A program made the translations under genes and the position numbers. A stretch of DNA of 64,000 nt from Patescibacteria group bacterium (GTDB taxonomy: Bacteria > Patescibacteria > Dojkabacteria > J137): contig CAUJCN010000002.1 in assembly GCA_963169855.1 (NCBI GenBank), positions 558,001 to 622,000 on the forward strand, given 5' to 3'. Below, in pieces: positions 1-9,067 of this stretch. Within the stretch, counting starts at the first letter, position 1, and each line of letters starts with the position of its first letter. Under the pieces are notes generated by a model, which saw only the letters and a list, made by a program, of their open reading frames with translations, had not been told where the DNA came from and made no database searches.

Positions 1-519
1 AACCCTGAAACTGAAATTCATTTAAGAGGAGCTGTTAGAGAATTCAAAGAAGAGATTAACGCAGTAAGAAGAGAGTTAACTAGACTTGAAGAAGCTAAAG
101 TTATTTCTTCTACAAACAAAGGTAATAGAAAGTATTTTGAATTGAACGGAGATCATCCTTTCGTTACAGAGCTAATTGCTGTTTTCCATAAATCTTTTGG
201 ATTAGGTTCAGAGATTTTAGAAAATCATAAAAAGATTGGTAATATTGAGTTTGCTCTTCTAACACCGTCGTATACGAGAGGAATTTTCTTGAATATGCAA
301 ATTATTGACATGGTCATTGTGGGAGATATTGATTTAAAAGTATTGGAAGATATTGTGAATAAGTGTCAAACGAAGCTGAATAAAGAAATTCATTACATGG
401 TTTTAAAGTCTTCCGAATTTCAGTTGAGAAAAAGAAGAAGAGATCAATTGATGTTAGATCTTTTGATGCAGGATAACGTTCTTCTGATAGGAAATAGAGA
501 TTCCTTAGTTAAATTCTAA
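1..519 (+). CDS. HTH regulator with degenerate nucleotidyltransferase domain (5' partial)
   Basis: The reading frame is open from base 1, so the true start lies upstream; the TTG at 142 is internal. The first ~50 visible residues look like the end of a winged helix (ELTRLEEAKVISS, then GNRKYFELN). The rest follows the fused nucleotidyltransferase-like domain often found after such helices. The usual GSYARG and SDIDLLV motifs read PSYTRG and IIDMVIVG here, so catalysis is probably lost and the domain may only sense a ligand. The stop overlaps the next start (TAATG), which suggests co-transcription with the glycosyltransferase gene. Probable transcriptional regulator; target unknown. Confidence 0.6.
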   Translation, partial: NPETEIHLRGAVREFKEEINAVRRELTRLEEAKVISSTNKGNRKYFELNGDHPFVTELIAVFHKSFGLGSEILENHKKIGNIEFALLTPSYTRGIFLNMQIIDMVIVGDIDLKVLEDIVNKCQTKLNKEIHYMVLKSSEFQLRKRRRDQLMLDLLMQDNVLLIGNRDSLVKF

Positions 520-2735
520 TGAGCAAAACCGTAAAAATTGTTGGTCCATTTTTTACTAACTACAGCTTAGCTAGAGTAAATAGAGGACTGGCGCTCGGAA
601 TAAATTCACTTGGCAATGAATTTCAATCTAGCTTATATGTTCATCCTGATGAAGCAGATTTTTACCCAACTGATGAGGAACTAAACTCAAGACCTGAAGT
701 TAAACAAATATTTAATCGGGAAGATTTTGTAGCAGACTTTGCTATATATAATAATTTTCCTAAAAATGCTGGAAGTCCTTTAGGATTATCAAAATTAAAT
801 GCTCGAATTAAAATTGCAAATGTTGCATGGGAAGAGAGTATTTATCCGCAACAATGGGTCGATGAAATTAACGAACATGCAAACGGAGTTATGGTGATTA
901 CTTCTTTTGTTAGAGATATTCTATTCAATTCTGGAGTTAGAGTTCCTATAGAAGTTGTTCCTTGCGGACTTGATCGAGGGTATTTTGGAAATGAAATTGG
1001 TGAGTTACCTTACTCAACAAGCAAATCATTTAAATTCGTTCATGTTAGTACTGGCAAAAAACGAAAAGGTTTGGACGTTTTGATTAAAGCTTACTTTGAG
1101 AAATTCACAAAAAACGATGATGTGACTTTAATTATCAAATCATTCCCTGGTCCAGATAATGATATCGACAGAATTATTGATGAGCTGAGGACTGAAAATT
1201 CTCCAGAAGTAATTCACATAAACAATCCTGATATTCCTGAAGATGTAATGAAAAATCTTCACAAATCTGCTTCTGCAGAAGTGTATCCTTCGAGGTCAGA
1301 AGGGTTTGGATTACCAATCCTAGAAGCAATGTATTACGGAAAACCAGTAATTGCCACTGGATATAGTGGCTATTTAGATTTTCTAAACGAAGATAATGGT
1401 TACTTGGTTGATTATTCGCTAGTTCCAACAAATGAGTCTGAACTAGTGAACATCGGTGCGAGATGGGCAGAGCCTGATGTAGACGATTTGGGACGCAAAA
1501 TGAGGCATGTTTTCGAGAACTACAATTCTGGAGAAGTTGAAGCAAAAATGAGAAATGCTGCAACGACTGCTCAAGAATATTCTTGGGAAAACTCAGCGTC
1601 GAGAGGAATAAATTTTCTTAGACAATTGGAAGAAGTTGTTGGACTAAAAAATAAAAGCATTCTTGTAGTTTCTCCTTACAACGACGAGACTGGAATCGCT
1701 GAGTACACTGAAAAAATTTACAGTAATGTTTCTAGGAGTTTTAAAGAATTTATTATTTCGTCCAATATTGATATCGCAAAAACTTTACGTCCAGACGAAG
1801 ATTTTGTGGTTCGAAATTGGAGTTTGAACGATTCTGAATTTGAAGATCTAGTGAAATTTGTTGAAGATAAAAGATTCGATATCGTTCATTTGCAATATCA
1901 TCCTGGAGCATTTACTTCAGCAGCTGATTTTAATTTACTTCTTGCGAAGATGAGCAAATTGAGTAGAGTGTTCGTAACTTTACACGCAGTTAGAGGAAAA
2001 GATTTCGATCTAATTGAATCCATTCCAAATTTGAAATTAGTTGAAGTATTTATTCATAATCAGAGCGATGTTTATCATGCTCAGAATTTAGGTTTACAGA
2101 AAGTGTCGAAACTTCCTTTGTATAAAACTCAGACTTCTCCTCGATCGAAAACTTGGTTGCGAAAGAAGCTGGGAATTCCTGGTCATATTAAGATTCTAGC
2201 AACTCACGGATTGCTAAATACAAACAAAGGAATTCCTGAAGTTATTCAAGCTATGAGTAATTTGAAGGATCAAGGTTATTATTTACTTTGCCTTAACGCA
2301 GTTAGTCAAAATAATATTTACGCTGGACAGCTCCTTCAATCATGTAAAGATGAAATTGAAAAATTGAAACTTACAGAACACGTTAGATTCATAACCGAAT
2401 TCTTAGATGAAGAAGTTGTTATGCTGTATTTGGAAGCTTCAGACTTCGTGATTTTCAATTATTCCGACGCTGGCGAATCTGCGAGTGCGGCTGTAAACAA
2501 AGGACTCGCAAGTAGGAATCCGGTTTTAATTACTGATATTCCTCAGTTTTCTGAATTTGAACACGAATGTTTTAAGCTTGAAAGCAATTCACCAGAAAGT
2601 ATTTTGAGAGGTATCGAAGTTCTTTCAAATTACCCTGACATGAGAAAGAAAATGATAGAGAGTGCAGCAAAGTATATCGAAGCGAATTCGAACTACAAAA
2701 TTGGTCTAAAACAAATGGAAATGATTTCTGTATGA
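519..2735 (+). CDS. Tandem two-domain GT4-type glycosyltransferase
   Basis: A 738-residue cytosolic protein with two GT-B glycosyltransferase units. Unit one (about residues 90-370) has the donor-site lysine/arginine stretch GKKRKG (179-184) and a classical E-x7-E motif, EGFGLPILEA (261-270). Unit two (about 375-738) keeps the fold pattern (HLQYHPGAF, THGLLNTNKG) but ends in the weaker AGESASAAVNKG, so it may be less active or have another specificity. No membrane segment is evident. It likely transfers sugars to a cell-surface polymer or lipid, but donor and acceptor cannot be read from the sequence. It overlaps the next gene by 4 nt (ATGA). Confidence 0.75.
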   Translation: MSKTVKIVGPFFTNYSLARVNRGLALGINSLGNEFQSSLYVHPDEADFYPTDEELNSRPEVKQIFNREDFVADFAIYNNFPKNAGSPLGLSKLNARIKIANVAWEESIYPQQWVDEINEHANGVMVITSFVRDILFNSGVRVPIEVVPCGLDRGYFGNEIGELPYSTSKSFKFVHVSTGKKRKGLDVLIKAYFEKFTKNDDVTLIIKSFPGPDNDIDRIIDELRTENSPEVIHINNPDIPEDVMKNLHKSASAEVYPSRSEGFGLPILEAMYYGKPVIATGYSGYLDFLNEDNGYLVDYSLVPTNESELVNIGARWAEPDVDDLGRKMRHVFENYNSGEVEAKMRNAATTAQEYSWENSASRGINFLRQLEEVVGLKNKSILVVSPYNDETGIAEYTEKIYSNVSRSFKEFIISSNIDIAKTLRPDEDFVVRNWSLNDSEFEDLVKFVEDKRFDIVHLQYHPGAFTSAADFNLLLAKMSKLSRVFVTLHAVRGKDFDLIESIPNLKLVEVFIHNQSDVYHAQNLGLQKVSKLPLYKTQTSPRSKTWLRKKLGIPGHIKILATHGLLNTNKGIPEVIQAMSNLKDQGYYLLCLNAVSQNNIYAGQLLQSCKDEIEKLKLTEHVRFITEFLDEEVVMLYLEASDFVIFNYSDAGESASAAVNKGLASRNPVLITDIPQFSEFEHECFKLESNSPESILRGIEVLSNYPDMRKKMIESAAKYIEANSNYKIGLKQMEMISV

Positions 2736-3514
2736 AAGAGGACTTACTTTCTCCAGAACAAATAAGCTCAGAACACAACCTCGCACTGCAATCTCTTTTT
2801 GAAGTCTTGAAGAATGAATTTGGAGAAGATTTAATTTCCTTTTATTACTACGGAAGTTTGGCTCGTGGAGACATGCATGTCAAATCTGACATCGATACAA
2901 TCGCTATTGTAAAAGGTAAAACAAATGCTGAACTGAGAGCTTTGAGTGAAAAAATCTCTACGATTTTCAGCGAGAAATTTCCGAATCAAAAAGTAGACGC
3001 TGTGTGTATAGACGAAACCACAGCAAATAGATCTGATTGGGTTGCGATTATTAAGAAAGGTGGCGTTCTATTTGGTGGAGAAGACTTTTATCTGAATAAA
3101 GAATTTGAGGAAAATTCAGAGATTTTTCTAAATGCAACTTATAAAAAGTATTTCATTACTTCACCCAACGGATTACTTGGTAGAGTTCAGAAGTTTATTA
3201 GTGACTATACTTTTGATTCGAAGATTGATGAAAATAGAGTAGTTGAAGACACTCAATATTTTTCTAAAACATTTTTTAGATTAGCAATTGGACTTGCCAT
3301 AAAAAGAACTGGCGACACAAGCCTTTTTACTCATAATCCTGAAATGGCACTTTCGACTGTTGGAAATCTTCTTCCAGAACTGAGAGAATACAGCGAAATT
3401 GCTTGGAACTTTAGAACAAGCGAACATAGAAATTCTGACCCAACGTTACTTTTCAAACTGTCGAATGGAATAAAGATGATTATGGATGAGTTAGAACCGC
3501 TGATGAAGTTTTAG
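2732..3514 (+). CDS. Nucleotidyltransferase-fold protein
   Basis: A 260-residue protein with an intact Pol-beta-type nucleotidyltransferase signature: GSLARG at 41-46, then SDIDTIAI with metal-binding aspartates D53 and D55, and a third acidic strand (KVDAV, about 93). The C-terminal half is helical, as in aminoglycoside-type nucleotidyltransferases. The family moves a nucleotide onto a small molecule, RNA or protein. It starts inside the end of the glycosyltransferase gene (ATGA overlap), so it is probably translated from the same transcript. Substrate unknown; a resistance role is possible but not supported by context. Confidence 0.6.
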   Translation: MKEDLLSPEQISSEHNLALQSLFEVLKNEFGEDLISFYYYGSLARGDMHVKSDIDTIAIVKGKTNAELRALSEKISTIFSEKFPNQKVDAVCIDETTANRSDWVAIIKKGGVLFGGEDFYLNKEFEENSEIFLNATYKKYFITSPNGLLGRVQKFISDYTFDSKIDENRVVEDTQYFSKTFFRLAIGLAIKRTGDTSLFTHNPEMALSTVGNLLPELREYSEIAWNFRTSEHRNSDPTLLFKLSNGIKMIMDELEPLMKF

Positions 3515-3613
3515 ATTAGAATAGTTCCTATCATTTCGATTTTCTTATTTCAAATTTCGTACTTTTTTACTTTCTTTGTTGAATTTTAGTTTCTAAATTT
3601 CTCTTAGACTCCT

Positions 3614-4909
3614 TTACTCCTTAGACGCCAATCTTACTGCTTCGTGTTCGCTCCAAGTATATTCAACATCATTATACGAAATGAAATCTTCATCACCTTT
3701 TCCCGCAAGGAGAATTATGTCTCCAGCCTCTGCATATTGAATTGCAAAGTCTATCGCATTTAATCGGGAAGTGTAGTCATCAGCATCAAAAGTCACGAAT
3801 GGAGAATCGCTATTACTTACAACTTTTTGAATTCTTTGCTTTAAATTTTCTTTGTTCAACATAAAATATTCTTCTTGAGAACCAACTCTTTCGACTGCTA
3901 CAAATCTTTTTCCTGAATGATTGTGCGTAAATACTGCAGAGTTAATATCGTAATTCTTGAATTTCTTTGCTGCGTAAGGAGTTAGGATTGTTAAGCTTGA
4001 ATATTTTTGAGCAGTTTCTGGAAGAGTGAAGTCCAAGTAATCTCCTTCTAAACCCAAAACTGTGATTATCTTTTTCCCCATTGGTTTTAAATTCGTAATT
4101 TCTTTTAATACCAATTCCAGATCTTCGGCTGATCTTGCATTGTCGATTACGATTGTTCGATCTTTTATACTGATTACTTCGAATCGTCCTTTTGCAGTTT
4201 TAAATCCTTGTGTATATCTTGTTAAATTTGAAACTCCAGATAAAGCTTCTGCCATTGTGGAGGAGAGTAGTTTGTTGATTACAGAGTACGATGCTGGGTT
4301 TGGAGTTAAATAATTATTTTCTCTGAAAACGTATTCAATTCCACTATCGATTGATTTGTTGACGATGTTGTAATCATTTTCGTTTACCATTCCTAGATAA
4401 AGTGGTTTTTTGATTTTATCTCTATTTTCGAAAAACCAATTTCTTAAACTTATATCGATTCCATTCCCTAAAAGAACTCCACCTTCCCTAAGCAAATCTG
4501 TTATGTGAGAAAGCTTTTGAGTAGACTCTTTTGTAATTGTATTAGGAACAATAACTCCGTCTAACTGAAGTTCTGAATACAATTCGTTATCTATTCCTGA
4601 ATCTTTTAATTCGATAATGAAAAATGGAGAGGTACTGTATTCCAAAAGCTCTTTCAATTCTTTTCTAGAAACATCTTCTGCAAACAAGGATTTCCCAAAT
4701 TCTTTATTAACTAGAGTTCCTGTAGACGATAAAAATCCAGCGCCAATTCCTGAGTTATTTAACAAATGTGACATCAACTCTGTAACTACTGTTTTACCTC
4801 GTGTTCCGTAAACACCAATTATCTTTTTTGCTGCTGGTTGATCTACAACTGGAACTTCTTCTTTAGGTTCTTCTGAGTTAGTTTTCTTAAATCGGTCAAA
4901 AAATTTCAT
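3614..4909 (-). CDS. MurE-like Mur ligase family protein
   Basis: A 431-residue Mur-type amide ligase. The ATP-binding loop reads GTRGKT (35-40; usually GTNGKT), followed by the central ATPase domain with GRFEVI and a C-terminal domain ending GKGDEDFI and WSEHEAVRLA, which matches the MurE pattern GKGHE..Q and (D)H..A. The MurE signature DYAHTPD is replaced by DNARSAED. The usual N-terminal UDP-MurNAc-binding domain is nearly absent, with only ~28 residues before the P-loop strand. It may add an amino acid to a muropeptide or act on another acid. A -10 box 7 nt before ATG suggests a leaderless mRNA. Confidence 0.65.
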   Translation of the reverse strand: MKFFDRFKKTNSEEPKEEVPVVDQPAAKKIIGVYGTRGKTVVTELMSHLLNNSGIGAGFLSSTGTLVNKEFGKSLFAEDVSRKELKELLEYSTSPFFIIELKDSGIDNELYSELQLDGVIVPNTITKESTQKLSHITDLLREGGVLLGNGIDISLRNWFFENRDKIKKPLYLGMVNENDYNIVNKSIDSGIEYVFRENNYLTPNPASYSVINKLLSSTMAEALSGVSNLTRYTQGFKTAKGRFEVISIKDRTIVIDNARSAEDLELVLKEITNLKPMGKKIITVLGLEGDYLDFTLPETAQKYSSLTILTPYAAKKFKNYDINSAVFTHNHSGKRFVAVERVGSQEEYFMLNKENLKQRIQKVVSNSDSPFVTFDADDYTSRLNAIDFAIQYAEAGDIILLAGKGDEDFISYNDVEYTWSEHEAVRLASKE

Positions 4910-4916
4910 ACGCTTA

Positions 4917-4922
4917 AGTATA
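4917..4922 (-). promoter_or_regulatory. -10 box, leaderless start of the MurE-like gene
   Basis: TATACT on the minus strand lies 7 nt upstream of the ATG at 4909, so transcription would begin at or next to the start codon. Confidence 0.45.
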
Positions 4923-5010
4923 AATGAAATAGAATAGGAAGAAAATGGTAGCTATATTGAATGATCACTTCGTAAATGCAGTCACTTACAAAATTTAACC
5001 TTCACCCTGC

Positions 5011-5016
5011 TATAAT
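5011..5016 (+). promoter_or_regulatory. -10 box upstream of GT4 gene
   Basis: TATAAT in an AT-rich stretch. It predicts a start near 5023 and a ~60-nt leader before the ATG at 5083. The in-frame TTG at 5029 is an alternative start that would be nearly leaderless. Confidence 0.45.
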
Positions 5017-5082
5017 AAAAGAGAGTTCTTGGATTCCAAGCTAGTTGATTCTTCGAACTTCTTATTTCGAATTTATTTGAAC

Positions 5083-6189
5083 ATGGATCTAAAAGGTAAA
5101 AAGATACTTATTCTTCATGATTACTTTCTTTACAAAGGTGGAGGAGAGAGGTTGATTATTACAATGGCAAAAAGACTTGGTGCCGATATTGCAACAGCGT
5201 TTATTGGAGAAGATGCCTTTGACCCAAGAGAACATGGAATTAAAACTTTTGAACTTTATAAAGAGAATAGATTTTCTAAACTTCCAGGATTCAGATACAC
5301 CCAAGTAAACTTGGCGTTCCTTTTCAAAACGAGAAGGCTAATAAAAGATTACGACATTATTTACTACAGTGGTGATTGCCTAAATGCTCTTTTGGTTGCA
5401 AAAGATAAAGTGAACATTGCCTACATGCATACACCACCTAGACATTTATACGATAGTTATCAGGATAGATTGAAGACTTACGGATTAATTAAAAAATTGA
5501 TTTTCATTCCGTACGCTTGGATTAACAGAGTTCGATTTTCTTGGTTATCAAAAAAATTCAATTTGATTATTACAAACTCTAAAACTGTAAAAGAAAGAAT
5601 TAAAACATATTTGAAGCAGGATTCTGTAGTTGTTTATCCACCTTGTAACACAATCGCTTTCAAATGGATTTCTGATGGCGACTACTTCTTCTCCTGGGGA
5701 CGACTTTATCCTGCAAAACGAATCGATATGTTGGTTGAAGCTTTCTCAAGAATGCACGATAAAAAACTAATTGTTGGATCTGGTGGACCCGAATTAGAAA
5801 AAATCCAACAAATTGCAGCAGGACATAGCAACATTCAAATTCTTGGGTGGATTTCTGATGAACAACTATTAGATCTTCTAGGAAATGCTATGGCAACAGC
5901 ATATATTCCTGTTAGAGAAGATTTTGGAATGACACCTGTCGAATCTATGTACGCTGGAAAACCTGTTTTAGGAGTAGCAGAAGGGGGAATGTTGGAAACA
6001 GTAGTTGATGGGAAAACTGGAATTTTATTGAAACCAGACTTTACTGTTGAAGATATTATGATTGCCGTCAAAGATTTTACGCCTGAAAGAGCGAAATCTA
6101 TGCGAAAAGATTGCGAGGAGAGAGCCACACTATTCTCTGAGGACTCATTTATTGATGGAATTATTAAAGAAACCTCGAAAGTTTTGTAA
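5083..6189 (+). CDS. GT4 glycosyltransferase (mannosyltransferase WbaZ-like)
   Basis: A 368-residue GT-B glycosyltransferase that starts MDLKGKKILILHDY and continues with GGGERL, typical of the GT4 N-terminal Rossmann half. It carries YMHTPPRHLYDSY, a motif common in the WbaZ-like branch, the donor-binding FSWGRLYPAKRID, and an E-x7-E motif in REDFGMTPVESMYAGKP. It probably adds a hexose during surface polysaccharide or glycolipid synthesis. The ATG at 5083 is chosen because similarity begins there; an in-frame TTG 54 nt earlier would add 18 unconvincing residues. The gene stands alone between divergent and spaced neighbours. Confidence 0.75.
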   Translation: MDLKGKKILILHDYFLYKGGGERLIITMAKRLGADIATAFIGEDAFDPREHGIKTFELYKENRFSKLPGFRYTQVNLAFLFKTRRLIKDYDIIYYSGDCLNALLVAKDKVNIAYMHTPPRHLYDSYQDRLKTYGLIKKLIFIPYAWINRVRFSWLSKKFNLIITNSKTVKERIKTYLKQDSVVVYPPCNTIAFKWISDGDYFFSWGRLYPAKRIDMLVEAFSRMHDKKLIVGSGGPELEKIQQIAAGHSNIQILGWISDEQLLDLLGNAMATAYIPVREDFGMTPVESMYAGKPVLGVAEGGMLETVVDGKTGILLKPDFTVEDIMIAVKDFTPERAKSMRKDCEERATLFSEDSFIDGIIKETSKVL

Positions 6190-6243
6190 ATCAATGATTC
6201 CTACGAGATAATTTCACTGACTTAGAATCCCGCCATCTTGTGA

Positions 6244-6249
6244 TATAAT
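6244..6249 (+). promoter_or_regulatory. Extended -10 box
   Basis: TGA-TATAAT, 21 nt upstream of the ATG at 6271. The short leader has no visible Shine-Dalgarno sequence. Confidence 0.45.
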
Positions 6250-6270
6250 CGCGACATATTAGCGTCAGTT

Positions 6271-6779
6271 ATGCCAAGTGATGTTGAAACTATATTCCTC
6301 GTTGATGATGCCGAACAGCAAAAGATTATCGATTTAGTCGAGAGTTGCAAGATCCGCTTGAGACCACTGTTCCATGAAATTAGGAATGTAGACGAATCTG
6401 GAGATATTTCTTCAAACTATATTTTAGCTCTTCCAGGAGAAAATAGAGTTTATTCATTCACCAATTTAAAATCTTTTAGGCGATTCCTAAGGCACATAAT
6501 ATTCCACTCCCATACAAACCAAATTGGTTAAAAACTCTAAATGAAGAGCCTTCCCAGATGCTTCCCGGAGATTTGGACGCATTTACACGAACTACAGATC
6601 TTCAAGATATCGGAACTATCTTGTTTCTTGCAGATATGAGTCCTTATCTCGAACGTGGGTTAAAATTTTGGCTGGGAAACAGACTTGCAAATATGATGGG
6701 ATATCCTTCCCTCAAAGCTATGCGAGCTGCTGTTCATGAAGAAATCCGGGCAGAAGCTGCAGAAGCTATTGAAAATTAA
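6271..6779 (+). pseudogene. Hypothetical gene split by a -1 frameshift
   Basis: Two reading frames seem to form one gene. Frame A runs from ATG 6271 and codes for NRVYSFTNLKSFR before drifting to a stop at 6531. Frame B is open from 6480, continues AIPKAHNIPLPYKPNWLKTL and reaches the ATG at 6558 and the stop at 6779. Moving from A to B needs one -1 step near 6480. The joined product is about 170 residues and of unknown function. The sequence here (TCTTTTAGG) is not a clear programmed slippery site, so a one-base deletion or sequencing error is more likely. The end overlaps the photolyase gene tail to tail by 4 nt. Confidence 0.5.
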
Positions 6780-8164
6780 CGCAGTGAGGCAAATTTTGTT
6801 TCGTACTTTTTAATATCAAATTTCCTTTTTAATCCACCGTAATTCATATATCTCACCTTACCGAAGATTGGTCTATCAAACCATTGCCGATCGTGAACTC
6901 CGCCAATACTCCAGAGAATTCCTACATATCCGTTAGGATCGTATCCATCCAAACTGTATTTATCGTTTAGATAAACTGCTATATCTACAGCTTCTTCAGG
7001 AGATTTTGTCCATTCAAGAATTTTCTTGCACCAGTACATTCGCATATATCCGTGCATTTTTCCTGTTTGAATCATTTGAATTTGAGCAGCATTCCAAGCA
7101 GGATCATATGTCTTTGCGAATTCTAGTTCTTCCTGTGAATAAATATATTCCCGTTTATCTGATTGATGTTCGAGTAGAGTAGCTTTAGCCCATGGTTTTA
7201 CTCCTTTGATTGAATCGTAATTTTCATTGTAATAACAGAAGTTATCAGACAATTCTTTTCTAACAACCAGCTCTTCGATGAATGCAGAAATTGATTGTTC
7301 TTCTTTGGAAAGTGATTCTTTTTTCAAAATATTCTCCAAAGATGAATTTGATAGCTTCAAAAGTTCTTTTACAATTTCCAGTGAACTTATTTGACCAAAG
7401 TGTAAATATGGACTTAAATCTGATTGATTATTTTTTGTAGGATCGTTTCTTAACTCGTCGTAGTCTTTTAGTTTTTCGTCGATGAAAAGCTCTAACTGAT
7501 TTCTAGCATTTTTATACCCACCAATAAATTCTGGTTTGTACAATCCTTCTTTAGGAAATGAGACAAGCAACTTTTCAAAATATTCTGAAGTAGGAAATAC
7601 TTCCGCATCGATTTTTGGAACATCAACTTTCTCAAGCTTTGAGAATCCTGGGAAATCTTCATCTAGATATCTTTTGATCTGTTTATGGATCTTCGATCGA
7701 ATTGTGTAAGCGGCGAATTCTTCTTTATCACTTATAACCCAAACTGGAATAATATTGTGTGTATCGACTACTTTAACACTCGCAGCAGTAGTTTCTGAAA
7801 AATTACTCTTTACAGCTCTCGGACCTCTTAGTGGTGAAAAATCAAAGTACACACTTTCTGGATTCAATTTGTTTAGTTCTACTAGTTTATTGTGATCGAA
7901 GAATAGAAAAGGGATATTCAGAGTTTTCAAATTCTCAGAGACTTCGGAAAGTCCTTCAAACATGAATTTGTAATGTCTGTAACCTCGACTCTTTACTTTT
8001 GAATAGTAGAAAAACACTACATAAATTGGTAGTTTTTTAGACTCGGCTTCTTTGATTGCATAGAGCAGAGCGTGATTTTGAGACACTCGTTGATCTCTAG
8101 ACATCACATAAATCACACATTTGCCTGTTTCCGAGGAGTTTTTTTGAAGTTGAGTTCTATTCAT
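6776..8164 (-). CDS. phr: Class II CPD photolyase
   Basis: A 462-residue FAD enzyme that uses light to split cyclobutane pyrimidine dimers. The N-terminal alpha/beta domain begins VIYVMSRDQRVSQNHALLYA. The helical FAD domain includes SPYLHFGQIS, the class II hallmark AWNAAQIQMIQTGKMHGYMRMYW, and the C-terminal GILWSIGGVHDRQWFDRPIFGKVRYM. Length and motifs fit the class II branch well. It has its own promoter: a TAAAAT box 6 nt before the ATG predicts a leaderless mRNA. DNA light repair is plausible for a cell exposed to light, perhaps through a host or surface water. Confidence 0.92.
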   Translation of the reverse strand: MNRTQLQKNSSETGKCVIYVMSRDQRVSQNHALLYAIKEAESKKLPIYVVFFYYSKVKSRGYRHYKFMFEGLSEVSENLKTLNIPFLFFDHNKLVELNKLNPESVYFDFSPLRGPRAVKSNFSETTAASVKVVDTHNIIPVWVISDKEEFAAYTIRSKIHKQIKRYLDEDFPGFSKLEKVDVPKIDAEVFPTSEYFEKLLVSFPKEGLYKPEFIGGYKNARNQLELFIDEKLKDYDELRNDPTKNNQSDLSPYLHFGQISSLEIVKELLKLSNSSLENILKKESLSKEEQSISAFIEELVVRKELSDNFCYYNENYDSIKGVKPWAKATLLEHQSDKREYIYSQEELEFAKTYDPAWNAAQIQMIQTGKMHGYMRMYWCKKILEWTKSPEEAVDIAVYLNDKYSLDGYDPNGYVGILWSIGGVHDRQWFDRPIFGKVRYMNYGGLKRKFDIKKYETKFASLR

Positions 8165-8170
8165 ACAGTG

Positions 8171-8176
8171 ATTTTA
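8171..8176 (-). promoter_or_regulatory. Extended -10 box, leaderless photolyase start
   Basis: TGA-TAAAAT on the minus strand, 6 nt upstream of the ATG at 8164. Confidence 0.4.
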
Positions 8177-8191
8177 TCAGATGTATACGCG

Positions 8192-8221
8192 TTGTGTAAT
8201 TCGCCTATCTGATAGTATAAT
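8192..8221 (+). promoter_or_regulatory. Promoter, leaderless start at 8228
   Basis: TTGTGT (8192-8197), an 18-nt spacer and TATAAT (8216-8221). Only 6 nt separate the -10 box from the ATG. Confidence 0.5.
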
Positions 8222-8227
8222 CCGAGG

Positions 8228-9067
8228 ATGCACGCGAAACCAGAATCATTCAGAGAGTCACACGAAGCAAGGGTAGACTTAATCAGGAAGCAGCTTAATT
8301 GTCACAAGCAGGCAGGAGAAGTGAGTGGAAGTGAACCGTGGAAACTGCACATTTACAAAGGATTTGAGACTCCGCAAGTTCATTTAGAGCCAGGTTTAGA
8401 AATTGAAGATTCTTATATATACCTTTTTCAGTTACTAAATGATGTGCCTTTCTTGATACCTCATTTTGAGATGTACTTCGAAGATTACCATGCTGTCCTC
8501 GCTAAGGTATCGACAAGAGGTTTGGTTCCTCCGAAATTCGTCGATCACTACATTGACGGGGAAGAAGACCGCTTTAAAATGTACAGAGGTAAGGTTTTGA
8601 TCACAGATCTTCTCGAGGATAGCAATCTGTTTCAATCCCCCGAAGAAATCAACCCTGAATTCAACAAATATGATCCGGTTGCTAGACTTAAACTGGAGAG
8701 AATAGATTCTATACGTCAAAATGACTATGTAAAACTTGCAAGTCTCTTATGGTTAATAAATTTATTGAGAACTCAGTTTGAATTACCTCCAAGAAAGCGT
8801 TGGGAAAAAGCACCAAAAAAGAAGCCTTTGGCTGATAATTTCTTTACACAAGTCGCTTACTTACGTGGAATTCTTGCTAGACCAGATTTCTATGAAGGAG
8901 AATACAGGGCAGACACAATTTTGATGAATTTGTTTAGAATGTTTGGTGAAAATTTTTATGAATACCAAGAAGCTATACTGTACGCTTTTGATGTACTAGA
9001 ACAGAGAGATGAGCTTGAAAGGGAACAAAAGTACGATGATGAGGACGAAGATGATTTAGAGTTCTAA
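8228..9067 (+). CDS. Hypothetical protein with acidic C-terminus
   Basis: A 279-residue soluble protein with no family I recognise. It has a charged N-terminus, a mixed middle (about 60-140), a helical part around SLLWLINLLRTQFELPPRKRWEKAPKKKP (about 175-203) and an acidic tail with several D/E pairs (about 265-279). No catalytic motif or membrane segment is visible. The promoter ends 6 nt from the ATG, so the message is predicted to be leaderless and monocistronic. Its stop abuts the stop of the opposite MFS-like gene without a gap. Confidence 0.55.
   Translation: MHAKPESFRESHEARVDLIRKQLNCHKQAGEVSGSEPWKLHIYKGFETPQVHLEPGLEIEDSYIYLFQLLNDVPFLIPHFEMYFEDYHAVLAKVSTRGLVPPKFVDHYIDGEEDRFKMYRGKVLITDLLEDSNLFQSPEEINPEFNKYDPVARLKLERIDSIRQNDYVKLASLLWLINLLRTQFELPPRKRWEKAPKKKPLADNFFTQVAYLRGILARPDFYEGEYRADTILMNLFRMFGENFYEYQEAILYAFDVLEQRDELEREQKYDDEDEDDLEF

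Noticed and set aside
1174..1563. Minus-strand ORF of 129 codons inside the tandem glycosyltransferase
   Set aside because: It lies within a well-supported coding region and has no motif; codon-driven antisense opening explains it.
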